NCBI RefSeq assembly: GCF_016908355.1 | Contig: NZ_JAFBDT010000002.1 | Span: 124,001-188,000 of the forward strand | Origin: Fusibacter tunisiensis | GTDB lineage: Bacteria > Bacillota > Clostridia > Peptostreptococcales > Acidaminobacteraceae | Length of the DNA: 64,000 nt | Reading direction: 5' to 3' | In this document: in pieces, positions 7,548 to 15,239 of the stretch | Numbering within the stretch: position 1 is the first letter of the stretch | How the letters are laid out: each line of letters starts with the position of its first letter | Made by a program: the position numbers and the translations under genes | Notes under the pieces: generated by a model | Databases searched by the model: none | What the model saw: the letters and a program-made list of their open reading frames with translations, nothing else | Told to the model about the DNA's origin: nothing

Positions 7548-8759
7548 ATGGCTCAACTAAATATTACACTGGACACGGAACTTTTGCACGGACTTTTCAC
7601 AAAAGATACCAAAGATGAAGCTTTTTCTAAACTTTTAGAAACTATTTTGAATCAGGTGCTTCTTGCACAGTCATCCGAGCAGCTAGGAGCTGAACCTTAC
7701 GAACGGTCTGATGACCGCGTCGCTTACCATAATGGCTTTAGAGATAGAGATTTAACCACTCGTATTGGTACAATTACTTTAAGAGTCCCACGCCATAGAA
7801 ACGGAAATTTCAGTACGACTATGTTTCAGCGTTACCAGCGTAGTGAACAGGCTCTTGTTCTTGCGATGATTGAAATGGTTATCAACGGTGTATCAACAAG
7901 GAAGATTGAAAATATCACAGAAGAACTTTGTGGTAAGTCTTTTTCGAAATCTACTGTATCCAAGCTTTGCGAACACTTAGATCCAATAGTCGATAAATTT
8001 AAGCAACGACCACTTGAAAAACACTATCCCTTCGTCATTGTTGATGCTTTGTACTTTAAAGTACGTGACAACGGAAGGGTTCGCTCAAAAGGTTTGCTCA
8101 TTGCAACAGCGGTAAATGAAACCGGTAACCGTGAAGTCATTGGCTTTCAAATAGCTGATACGGAATCCGAAAGTAGCTGGGGAGAATTCTTTTCTTCTCT
8201 TAAACAGCGAGGGTTATCTAACGTAGATCTCATCGTTTCAGATAATCACAAGGGGCTTGTAAATGCAATCAAAAAACACTTTCAAGATACGGCTTGGCAA
8301 CGTTGTCAAACACACTTCTCAAGAAATGTACTTGATAAAGCACCCAAGAGCCAACAGCCTTTGCTGAAGAAACATTTGAAAAGTATTTATAATGCCATCA
8401 GCCTTAAAGAAGCAAGACGGTTAATGAAGGAAACACTTCAAACTTTTGAAGATAAAGCCCCTAAATCGATGATTGCTCTCGAAGAGGGTTTTGATGATAT
8501 CATGGCAGTTATGGAACTTCCAGAGAAGTACCGCAAGCGCCTTAGAACAAGTAATAGTATCGAACGACTCAATGAAGAAATAAGGCGAAGAGACCGAGTG
8601 ATTCGCATCTATCCAAATGAAGCTTCCGCAATTAGACTTATTGGAGCCCTACTGATAGAGCAAGATGAAAAATGGTCATCCGGTAGAAAGTATCTGGATA
8701 TGGATGAATATTATGCTTATATCAATGAACAACCAGCAATAAAAGAAGATGCTGCATAG
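7548..8759 (+). CDS. IS256 family transposase (Mutator-like DDE)
   Basis: From the ATG at 7548 the protein has 403 residues, the usual length. GAGGAG lies 9 bases upstream, while earlier in-frame starts at 7479 and 7539 have no comparable site. The catalytic triad can be placed at D166 (VIVDALYF), D232 (LIVSDNHKG) and E339 (SNSIERLNEE), with the family's CQTHFSRN region between the second and third residues. No frameshift or stop is seen, so the enzyme is probably active. It moves the surrounding element by a cut/copy reaction at the inverted repeats. Confidence 0.95.
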   Translation: MAQLNITLDTELLHGLFTKDTKDEAFSKLLETILNQVLLAQSSEQLGAEPYERSDDRVAYHNGFRDRDLTTRIGTITLRVPRHRNGNFSTTMFQRYQRSEQALVLAMIEMVINGVSTRKIENITEELCGKSFSKSTVSKLCEHLDPIVDKFKQRPLEKHYPFVIVDALYFKVRDNGRVRSKGLLIATAVNETGNREVIGFQIADTESESSWGEFFSSLKQRGLSNVDLIVSDNHKGLVNAIKKHFQDTAWQRCQTHFSRNVLDKAPKSQQPLLKKHLKSIYNAISLKEARRLMKETLQTFEDKAPKSMIALEEGFDDIMAVMELPEKYRKRLRTSNSIERLNEEIRRRDRVIRIYPNEASAIRLIGALLIEQDEKWSSGRKYLDMDEYYAYINEQPAIKEDAA

Positions 8760-8787
8760 TTCGGCATTTATTCCACGGTGTTGTTGA

Positions 8788-8900
8788 CAGCGAGCCTCTG
8801 CTGATAAGATGAAATGCATCGAAAGCATCCCATCATTGGATAGGCCACAAGTAAAGATTCATGAGGGCTGCTTGGCAAATAGCCTATCATATCAGCCCTC
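8788..8900 (+). ncRNA. candidate structured RNA in the 3' non-coding part of the IS256 element
   Basis: After the transposase stop the sequence can form a short CAGC/GCTG hairpin (8788-8804) and a GATG-ATGC/GCAT-CATC hairpin (8808-8834). Two longer pairings interleave: GATAGGC (8839-8845) with GCCTATC (8882-8888), and GAGGGCTG (8863-8870) with CAGCCCTC (8893-8900). Both are perfect and would make an H-type pseudoknot. No function is known to me. Confidence 0.35.
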
Positions 8901-9008
8901 ACTGTAAACAACCTTTCGCGGCATAAAAGCTGCTTCCAATAAATCTCAAAGTAACCAGAGGGAATTTACACACAAATATGGACTTGACTTGATTTGAAAT
9001 CATGGTAA

Positions 9009-9061
9009 TTTTTATTATATATTCTAAAATTGAAGTCAAATCACAGCTATGTCACCTTAGA
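9009..9061 (+). pseudogene. fragment of a second AAA_14 ATPase gene
   Basis: Bases 9009-9036 match 25 of 28 bases of the ATPase promoter region 4337-4364. Bases 9032-9061 match 27 of 30 bases of the coding segment 4506-4535. The two pieces join at a shared GAAGT, so about 146 bases between them were lost by a deletion at that microhomology. The rest of the gene is absent, and mosaic array 3 follows. Confidence 0.7.
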
Positions 9062-9062
9062 C

Positions 9063-9213
9063 GCTGCGAAGGTGCACTTGACGAGGCGCAGCCTCATTCT
9101 CCGGGCCTTCAGGCCCTCTCCCCCATGGCGAAGCCATACTCCACAGCAGCTCCGCTGCAATTGTTTTCCTAACCACCTATCCCCTATCCCCTAACCAACT
9201 AACCAACTAACCC
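9063..9213. repeat. hairpin mosaic array 3 with G-rich tandem repeat
   Basis: Bases 9081-9141 are an exact copy of 4165-4225 (three hairpins). They are followed by GCAGC-TCC-GCTGC and then CTATCCCCTAACCAA-type repeats up to the RelE toxin stop. On the minus strand the stop codon TAG of that gene is the first part of the TAGGGG repeat. Confidence 0.85.
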
Positions 9214-9480
9214 CTATTTATATACATCCCGTCTATGACCGACTTCTACAACTGTAATAACCACAATATCATCTTGAATTTTAGCTAAGATACGGTAATC
9301 ACCCACTCTGTATCTCCATTTATCATTTAAGTTTCCCTGTAATGCCTTTCCATATCTTCTTGGATCTTCACAATCAACTAATTTTTCCTCAACATATGAA
9401 AGTATAAAGGAAGCGATTTTCCTATCCATTTTCTTTAATTGTTTAAGGGCAGTTTTAGTATACTCTACAGAGTATTTCAT
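9214..9480 (-). CDS. type II toxin, RelE family
   Basis: The 88-residue protein is a standard RelE: VEYTKTALKQLKKMDRKIASFILSYVEEKL, then GKALQGNLNDKWRYRVGDYRILAKI and a closing VVEVGHRRDVYK. RelE proteins cleave mRNA on the ribosome. The arginine and lysine residues of the RYRVGDYRI strand and the C-terminal HRRDVY are the usual functional positions. It overlaps the upstream antitoxin by 4 bases (ATGA). Its TAG stop lies in the first unit of a TAGGGG tandem repeat. Confidence 0.95.
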   Translation of the reverse strand: MKYSVEYTKTALKQLKKMDRKIASFILSYVEEKLVDCEDPRRYGKALQGNLNDKWRYRVGDYRILAKIQDDIVVITVVEVGHRRDVYK

Positions 9481-9695
9481 AAACCAAGCTCCTTTTTCAA
9501 TTCTTCGTGACTTATACGCTCCTCATCCTGCTCTTCTTCCCACACTTTGTCAAATAATGAAAGATCATATTCATCCTCAATTTTCTCTATGACAGCCTGA
9601 CGTATGAATGTTGAGAGGTCCATATTATGAAGCTCCGCATATTTTCTTATTAGAATATCATCTTTATCATTCAATCTTAATGAAACTGTACCCAT
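9477..9695 (-). CDS. type II antitoxin, RelB/ribbon-helix-helix type
   Basis: The 72-residue protein begins with a ribbon-helix-helix motif (VSLRLNDKDDILIRKYAELHNMDLSTFIRQAVIEKIED), used to bind the operator as a dimer. An acidic tail (WEEEQDEERISHEELKKEL) would wrap the toxin. This matches the DUF6290/RelB group usually paired with RelE. GGAGG lies at a good distance before the ATG. The stop overlaps the toxin start by 4 bases. Confidence 0.93.
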   Translation of the reverse strand: MGTVSLRLNDKDDILIRKYAELHNMDLSTFIRQAVIEKIEDEYDLSLFDKVWEEEQDEERISHEELKKELGL

Positions 9696-9712
9696 ACCAA
9701 CACCTCCAATTC

Positions 9713-9764
9713 GTATTACATTGTATTACATATTCATTATATCATGGCCCTCTCTTACCGTCAA
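9713..9764 (-). promoter_or_regulatory. promoter and candidate operator of the RelB/RelE operon
   Basis: TTGACG and TATAAT with 17-base spacing (9736-9764, minus strand) drive the antitoxin. On the plus strand GTATTACAT occurs twice, at 9713-9721 and 9723-9731, with a 10-base period. This fits cooperative binding of ribbon-helix-helix dimers for autoregulation. Confidence 0.65.
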
Positions 9765-9799
9765 CTTAGCGAACTGCTCACCTCCTAATGACAAAGCCA

Positions 9800-10004
9800 T
9801 AATCATCGAATCAAAGGTGCACTTGACGAGGCGCAGCCTCATTCTCCATGGCGAAGCCATACTCAACGCACCAAAGGTGCCCTCAACAGCAGCTCCGCTG
9901 CCACTGTTTCCCTAACCAACTATCCCCTAACCAACTATCCCCTAACCAACTATCCCCTAACCAACTACCCCCTAACCAACTAACCCCTAACCCCTAATAT
10001 AAAC
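9800..10004. repeat. hairpin mosaic array 4 with G-rich tandem repeat
   Basis: Order on the plus strand: GAGGC-GCA-GCCTC, ATGGC-GAA-GCCAT, GCACC-AAA-GGTGC, GCAGC-TCC-GCTGC, then five units containing TAACCAAC. Compared with arrays 1 and 3 the GGGCC hairpin and one linker are missing as an exact 22-base block, which shows whole-cassette loss or gain. Confidence 0.85.
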
Positions 10005-10136
10005 ATGTCTAAAATTGGCGTCTTCTTCCCATTGGGTACAAATATGCATCTTCTGCAAGTTATTCAAGAAGGGGATATAAACGCACCAAGCCCATTTATA
10101 GATGCAATTAATGCCATATTAACGCAAGGAAATTAA
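10005..10136 (+). CDS. possible 43-aa remnant or small protein
   Basis: A 44-codon frame begins MSKIGVFFPLGTNMHLLQVI and ends NAILTQGN. No ribosome binding site precedes the ATG, which directly follows the tandem repeat, so it is more likely the tail of a lost gene than a working small gene. I do not recognise the sequence. A strong bidirectional terminator follows 14 bases later. Confidence 0.3.
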   Translation: MSKIGVFFPLGTNMHLLQVIQEGDINAPSPFIDAINAILTQGN

Positions 10137-10150
10137 CCACCAATACCACT

Positions 10151-10179
10151 AAAAAAAGCCTTAGATTAAGGCTTTTTTT
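10151..10179. terminator. bidirectional intrinsic terminator
   Basis: A perfect 13-bp stem (AAAAAAAGCCTTA pairing with TAAGGCTTTTTTT) closes a 3-base loop. It serves the four-helix-bundle gene on the minus strand, whose stop is 4 bases away, and whatever remains on the plus strand. Confidence 0.9.
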
Positions 10180-10182
10180 GGT

Positions 10183-10545
10183 TTAATACCGTTTTTCTTT
10201 TAAATACTTTTTATACTTGCTCATTTTAATCGATAAAACTTCTGCATTTTGTATAAATTTATCAAGTTCTAACGCGCTTATATAGTCCATATCATAGGCA
10301 ATTTCAGACTGGCAGATAAGTTCCATAAGAGAACCATACGCAATGCTGATAAAATACGCCTGTTCTTTATTTGATGCTCGGCTAGTGCCTTCTGCAATAT
10401 TACTGGAAATGGACACAGCAGCGCGATTCATTTGCTGAACAAGTGCATACCGCTCACCATTTGGAAACTTTCGGGTCATCGAATATGCTATTTTTACAAT
10501 TTCTTTAGACAACTGATAAATCTCCAATCTCTGAAATCCAAACAT
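10183..10545 (-). CDS. four helix bundle protein (S23 / TIGR02436 type)
   Basis: The 120-residue protein shows the family pattern: an N-terminal F..L.IYQLSKEIVKIAYSMTRKFP, then ERYALVQQMNRAAVSISSNIAEGTSR, and YFISIAYGSLMELICQSEIAYDM. Such proteins are known from 23S rRNA intervening sequences and as free-standing genes; the function is unsettled. It stands alone, with a terminator directly downstream and mosaic array 5 upstream. Here no rRNA gene is near, so it is a free-standing copy. Confidence 0.92.
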   Translation of the reverse strand: MFGFQRLEIYQLSKEIVKIAYSMTRKFPNGERYALVQQMNRAAVSISSNIAEGTSRASNKEQAYFISIAYGSLMELICQSEIAYDMDYISALELDKFIQNAEVLSIKMSKYKKYLKEKRY

Positions 10546-10616
10546 ATAAACTCCCTAACCAAGACTTATACACAGGATAACATTTTTGGAATAATTTGTA
10601 AACGTAATTCTTCTAG

Positions 10617-10736
10617 CATTGCCGCAGTTAACGCGACGCTAGCCGCAACTCCCCGGGCCGTCAGGCCCTCTCAACGCGCCGAAGGCGCCCTCAACAGCAG
10701 CTCTGCTGCTAACTCACCGCGCCGAAGGTGCCCTCA
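10617..10736. repeat. hairpin mosaic array 5
   Basis: Units seen are a worn GCGAC...GTCGC-like segment, GGGCC-GTCA-GGCCC, GCGCC-GAA-GGCGC, GCAGC-TCT-GCTGC and a GCGCCGAAGGTGC hybrid, joined by TCTCAAC and CCTCAAC linkers. The minus-strand TGA stop of the adjacent lipoprotein gene is formed by the GTGAGGGC linker of this array. Confidence 0.8.
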
Positions 10737-12620
10737 CTCCCACCAAGGAGGTATATGTTCGCCATCGTCGTGTGAAAAGATCCAGACTGTGTTATAGGTT
10801 TCGGGAATCTGGAAAATGGAATCGTCAGATGGTACAGGCTCTTTGACTGTATATGTGACTAAGTTATAGGCTTCTGAGTCATTTCCCATATAAGGGTCGT
10901 GGAGGTAGGTGGTGATGGTGTCAAATTTTTGAGTGGCAAGGTCTATGTGGTAATCGTACCGCTGGATCATGCCACTGACATTGCCAGAATCGATTTTATC
11001 AAAGGTGTAGATGATACCGGTATCTGTTTCTGTCCGTTTTCTAAAGCCGAGTGTGTCAAATTGAAACCACTGGTGCTCATAGACAGAGGATGGATACAGG
11101 TAGACGGTTTCTTGACTGGGAACAATGACCTGGAAGGCATCGCCATCCCGAAATCGGATCACTTCAATGGCATTGCCATTCATATCTTCTGTCAGTTCAT
11201 ATTCTGCCAGAGTGGCCATTTGGTCGCCATTAAAGGTTAGGGTATACCCATTTCCACTGGCTTCATCCAAAAGCTCAATGTCAAAATAGCCGGGTATAAA
11301 GGTGGCCTGAAAGCCTTGACCAAAATCAACCCCATATGGATTGTCTCTAAAGTAGAGGGATAGGGTCCTGTCCTGATAAACGAGGTCTTGTCGCGGGAAA
11401 AAAGTACTGAAAGGCACTTCTTCAAGGCTAATGTCCTCAAGCTGAGTCCACTGGGCCAAATTCTCATCTTCTAAGTAGACTTCCTCACGCACCACTATCC
11501 CGTAAGTAAGCGAAATCCATTGCTTTACCCACATTCGGTCTAAACTTTCCGGATTGTACTTAACCACATAGAGAGCAGGATGCCCGTTTAAATCTGTAAG
11601 ATAACAGGTTTCTATAGACGTTTCAGGTGCCATAACCAAGGGATTATGGCTTAAGGCAAACGGCAAATTCACGGCAGGCACATACAGCATGGTTCCTACA
11701 AGTAAGGGATCGCCGCCCTCTGCATTTGCCAGCTCGCTTGCTTCGTAATAGAGTTCCATCATTGGATCATAATAATAAAACTTGGTCTGGGCGTCATCAA
11801 GAACAACCTTTTCCGCAAAATAATCTTCCCTGAGCCAAACGGTTTTTGGGGCATCATCTGTAAAAGGAGCCTTGATGAGATAGGCCGCCTCAATGGATGG
11901 AAACCCCTTATGCTTAGCGCTTGACCACAATTCAAGGCCAGTTTTCGTAACGTCAACTGTGATTAGACCCGTCGATAAACGACTTGGCTGGATGGCCACA
12001 GGTGTCGCCGAAAATTCTGGCGCTTCGTCTAAGACTACAAAAGTTGGCGGACCGGTCTCAGGACTTGTAGATGGCTCCGTTTCAGCCGCCTGAGTTGTGG
12101 CATTTGGATGGGATGTATTTTGAAGAATCATAATCACTTCGGATTTTCCAAATAGGACCTGAACGAGAATTTGTTCAATGTAGTCGTCCCCCTCCGCCAC
12201 AAAGACATCATCAAAGAAATACCCATAAGCATTGTTATAGTCAGGTTCTGGCCGACCTGTTGCTTCCTGATAAAAGGCCAAGACGTCCTGATATTCCTTC
12301 ATGACAGTGTAGGTAATTTGAAGGCGTTCAATCCCATCATATGTGGGCTCCAGTTCTTCAAAGAACATGTCCTGGCTGCCAGGCATAATATAATTGTGAA
12401 CCAGTGTGTCCGCGCCAATGAGATCTACAAGTGGGACATTTTCAATCGGTTCTGTGGTATGCGTGTCTTCAGTGGTCGTTTCAGAAACTTGGCTTGTTGC
12501 CGTTTCACTAGCACTGGTTTCAGATGCGTCTGCAGGGGTATCGCCCCCACAGGCTGTCACCACAAAAGACACTACAAGGACCATAATCCAAAGGTTTGCT
12601 TTTTTAAACCGTTTAATCAT
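10734..12620 (-). CDS. large predicted lipoprotein, outer-surface sensor-like (628 aa)
   Basis: A lipoprotein signal is clear: a basic start, a hydrophobic segment and the lipobox VTACGG, with cysteine at about residue 24. A threonine/serine/glutamate-rich linker follows. The middle part (WVKQWISLTYGIVVREEVYL) resembles the corresponding part of the upstream lipoprotein (WLTRQWISTEYWYPLKFESVF), so the two are probably paralogous and LolA/MucB-like in fold. The protein would be attached to the outer face of the membrane. Its start overlaps the upstream lipoprotein gene by 4 bases. The C-terminus ends at array 5. Function is unknown; it could be a sensor or chaperone of envelope components. Confidence 0.85.
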   Translation of the reverse strand: MIKRFKKANLWIMVLVVSFVVTACGGDTPADASETSASETATSQVSETTTEDTHTTEPIENVPLVDLIGADTLVHNYIMPGSQDMFFEELEPTYDGIERLQITYTVMKEYQDVLAFYQEATGRPEPDYNNAYGYFFDDVFVAEGDDYIEQILVQVLFGKSEVIMILQNTSHPNATTQAAETEPSTSPETGPPTFVVLDEAPEFSATPVAIQPSRLSTGLITVDVTKTGLELWSSAKHKGFPSIEAAYLIKAPFTDDAPKTVWLREDYFAEKVVLDDAQTKFYYYDPMMELYYEASELANAEGGDPLLVGTMLYVPAVNLPFALSHNPLVMAPETSIETCYLTDLNGHPALYVVKYNPESLDRMWVKQWISLTYGIVVREEVYLEDENLAQWTQLEDISLEEVPFSTFFPRQDLVYQDRTLSLYFRDNPYGVDFGQGFQATFIPGYFDIELLDEASGNGYTLTFNGDQMATLAEYELTEDMNGNAIEVIRFRDGDAFQVIVPSQETVYLYPSSVYEHQWFQFDTLGFRKRTETDTGIIYTFDKIDSGNVSGMIQRYDYHIDLATQKFDTITTYLHDPYMGNDSEAYNLVTYTVKEPVPSDDSIFQIPETYNTVWIFSHDDGEHIPPWWE

Positions 12621-13462
12621 GGCGTTTCCTCTTCATCTTCATCGTATTCGTCATAGAAATCCATGTTAAACATATCATCTAAGTCCATGAACTCAATGTC
12701 ATCTGGTGGGGTGAATAGGTCTTCCGTCACCTCAAAATCACTGGAAATTTCATCAACATCGTACCCACCAATTACCGCACCATTAAAAACGGATTCAAAT
12801 TTTAAAGGATACCAATATTCCGTAGAAATCCACTGACGGGTTAGCCATTCCCCTTCTCCAGTACTGGTTGACGATTCAATATAGACCACCTCGTAGCCGT
12901 TTAATTCTGTGAGTTCAGCATCTACAAGCATGCCGCCAAGATCTGTAAAAAGTTCTTCACCTAAAGTGATGTCTGCTTCTACGTATTCTTCATCTTCGTC
13001 GTCTTCCATGTCCATTTCATCATCGTCATAAAAAATCATACCTGCCCCATCTGTAACACTGTAAGAATAAAGGGCGCCTTCATCGGCATTATAAATCGCC
13101 ACTTGTTCACCCATGTCACTCTTACTTTCTGTCCTATAATTGTCTTTATAGATGTAGGTAATGGTTTCAATGGTCATGCCTTCTGCATAACTTGTGCCTT
13201 TGAAATAAAGTTTATCCAATGTTCTAACGCTTAAGGCATCCAAGAGTTCTTGGCCTTTTTTCGAAGATAAATCTATTTTTTCGCCTTGACTTGCTTCAGT
13301 GGTTTCTTGTGGTGCGTTTGCTTCAGTAGTGGCCTCTGCTTGAGCGCCGCCAGCAGCTGATTCGGATACAGTTGCTTCTGGCTCAGTATCTCCAGAGTCC
13401 CCACACCCTGTTATGGCAAATACCAGTACAAAGACCAGCACCATAAAAATTACTTTTTTCAT
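12617..13462 (-). CDS. predicted lipoprotein, LolA/MucB-like (281 aa)
   Basis: The signal MKKVIFMVLVFVLVFAITGC ends in a lipobox cysteine at residue 20. An alanine/threonine/glutamate-rich linker leads to a domain of about residues 70-280. It contains an aspartate/glutamate run (DDDEMDMEDDEDEEYVEAD) and a WLTRQWISTEYWYPLKFESV motif like lipoprotein-carrier folds that bind lipids or lipidated partners. The C-terminus is again very acidic. GGAGG precedes the ATG. It is cotranscribed with the 628-residue lipoprotein by a 4-base overlap. No enzymatic motif is visible. Confidence 0.85.
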   Translation of the reverse strand: MKKVIFMVLVFVLVFAITGCGDSGDTEPEATVSESAAGGAQAEATTEANAPQETTEASQGEKIDLSSKKGQELLDALSVRTLDKLYFKGTSYAEGMTIETITYIYKDNYRTESKSDMGEQVAIYNADEGALYSYSVTDGAGMIFYDDDEMDMEDDEDEEYVEADITLGEELFTDLGGMLVDAELTELNGYEVVYIESSTSTGEGEWLTRQWISTEYWYPLKFESVFNGAVIGGYDVDEISSDFEVTEDLFTPPDDIEFMDLDDMFNMDFYDEYDEDEEETP

Positions 13463-13607
13463 GTGCCCCTCCTATTCTCTTATTCCATTCATCTCAATTT
13501 AAGTTATACTATACTTAACAGTTTATTGGAGGCTAGGGTCATTTAACAAGTGCCCTACGTCAGCAAATTAATGCCAGTCCGTGTCTAAAGTCATATGGGA
13601 GTCTGTT

Positions 13608-15239
13608 ATGTCCGCTGAAAAACTCGCTTTAAACCTATACACCATACTCTTTTTTCATATTCCAGCCATTGTTTTCGTGGCTTTTTTCACCTTGTATTTC
13701 GCCTATAAAGCGCCCAAAAATCAAACGTCTCGGAATTTTTTAAGCATTATGGGGGCCCTACTCATTTGGCTTCTTGCCAAAGTCCTAAAAACATTGGCCC
13801 CAACCCTCATGCTCAGATGGACTTTTGTGGTGGTTCAATATATTGGCGTTTATGCCCTGTCTTTTTTTCTAATTCGGTTTGCTTATTTCTACACAAAAAA
13901 TAAACGGCCACCCTTGCTGGTTACCGCTTTAACACTAGGCCTTAGCGTGCTGAATTTTAGCCTTGTCCTAACCAATCCTATACATATGAGGTTTTACAGA
14001 AGCTTTGACCTCTATTACGACAAGTTTGGGCCCCTTTTTATGCCCACTCAAATTATACAATATGCCATGATTCTCTCTGCCGCCGTCTTACTGGTTGCTG
14101 GTTATCGACAGAACAGCGCCCCTATTTCCAAAAAATTTGTTGGCTGCTGTCTGAGCTTTTTCACCATTGCCCCACTTGTTGTGAATGTCTATTATATTTT
14201 ATTTAAAGTGGTGGATATACCCTGGATTTTGCCCTTTGCCGTTTTTGATGTGACCCCTATATCCATTTCCATTTCTTTGATTTTCTTTATAATCCCAGCA
14301 CTTAAAATGCGTTTTTTAAATCTAAGAACTTTTGCCAACCACCATATTTACCACCATTTGTCACATGGCATTCTCTCTTTTTCAGACGATGGCAGGATAC
14401 ACGCCTACAATGATTTTTGCGTGCGGCATTTCCCGGACCTGGCCAACCACAAGGATTTAAGAGTCTTTCTTCAAACGTTGGAAATTGAAGAAAAGCTCAT
14501 AGAATATGGGCATAAAACGTATAGCCTCCACGTAGACCGGAGCCAAAAGGGCATGAACCACTTGTGGGTCCACGATGTCACCTGTTTAATTGAAAATCAA
14601 AAATCTCTTGAGCAGAAAAATCAGACCCTCCAACTGGTTAGGGACCATTTAAAATCCCACGCCAAAGCCAAATTAGACGCAGAGCTCCTTAAAATGAAAT
14701 CCAGTTTTGCCCAAGACCTTCACGACATCATTGGCCACAGTCTAACGGTTTTTCTAGCCTCAAAAAAAAGCCTGCTTGACCACACGCAGACTTCTGATTT
14801 AAAGGCAGATTTATTGGCTTTAAAAGGCCTTCTACAAACAAGCACAAAAGCCATCACTGAAACGGTTGTCACACCAACAAACTCATTGAAAACTCTTTTT
14901 TCAACCCTTGAAATGCCCACTTTAAAAGTACATTTTTTATCAGAAGGTCGGCCTGTTCCATTGCCACACCAAACGGTTACAGTCCTCCATCGGGTAGCCC
15001 AAGAATCCGTCACCAATGCCATTAAACACGGGCATGCCCAGAATATCTTTTTCATCCTTCACTACCACGATGCGCATGTGAAATGTCGGATTTATGATGA
15101 TGGGCTTGGGGCAAAAGACATTTCACCAAACATGGGCCTTCACGGTATAAAATCGAAAATTGCCGCCCTAAGTGGGGCTGTAGACTTCGCCTCAGATGGT
15201 AAAAAAGGTTTCCACACGGACATTACACTCCCTATATGA
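13608..15239 (+). CDS. sensor histidine kinase, 7TM N-terminal domain, NarL/LiaS class
   Basis: From the ATG at 13608 (GGGAG 7 bases upstream) the protein has 543 residues; an in-frame GTG at 13581 is less likely. Seven hydrophobic segments span about residues 10-245, matching the histidine-kinase 7TM input domain. A PAS-like region follows at about 255-340, then a coiled coil and the HisKA_3 box DLHDIIGHSLT with the phosphorylated histidine at 372. The ATP-binding domain shows the N-box ESVTNAIKHGHA, a CRIYDDGLGA segment and GLHGIKSKIAAL. It lies opposite the response regulator gene and overlaps its 3' end by 8 bases, an unusual arrangement for partners. The signal is unknown; lipoproteins are encoded next door. 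Confidence 0.92.
   Translation: MSAEKLALNLYTILFFHIPAIVFVAFFTLYFAYKAPKNQTSRNFLSIMGALLIWLLAKVLKTLAPTLMLRWTFVVVQYIGVYALSFFLIRFAYFYTKNKRPPLLVTALTLGLSVLNFSLVLTNPIHMRFYRSFDLYYDKFGPLFMPTQIIQYAMILSAAVLLVAGYRQNSAPISKKFVGCCLSFFTIAPLVVNVYYILFKVVDIPWILPFAVFDVTPISISISLIFFIIPALKMRFLNLRTFANHHIYHHLSHGILSFSDDGRIHAYNDFCVRHFPDLANHKDLRVFLQTLEIEEKLIEYGHKTYSLHVDRSQKGMNHLWVHDVTCLIENQKSLEQKNQTLQLVRDHLKSHAKAKLDAELLKMKSSFAQDLHDIIGHSLTVFLASKKSLLDHTQTSDLKADLLALKGLLQTSTKAITETVVTPTNSLKTLFSTLEMPTLKVHFLSEGRPVPLPHQTVTVLHRVAQESVTNAIKHGHAQNIFFILHYHDAHVKCRIYDDGLGAKDISPNMGLHGIKSKIAALSGAVDFASDGKKGFHTDITLPI

Larger units (their letters stand above)
7437..8989 (+). mobile_element. IS256-family insertion sequence
   Basis: The left end reads GATAAAGTCCGTAT. 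The inner inverted repeats 7441-7461 and 8965-8985 agree at 16 of 21 positions. The flanks carry TGATTTGAA on both sides (7428-7436 and 8990-8998), a 9-base candidate target duplication that suggests recent insertion. One transposase gene fills the left part. About 230 bases of non-coding sequence lie between the transposase stop and the right end, and the element is longer than the roughly 1.3 kb I remember as typical of the family. Confidence 0.85.
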
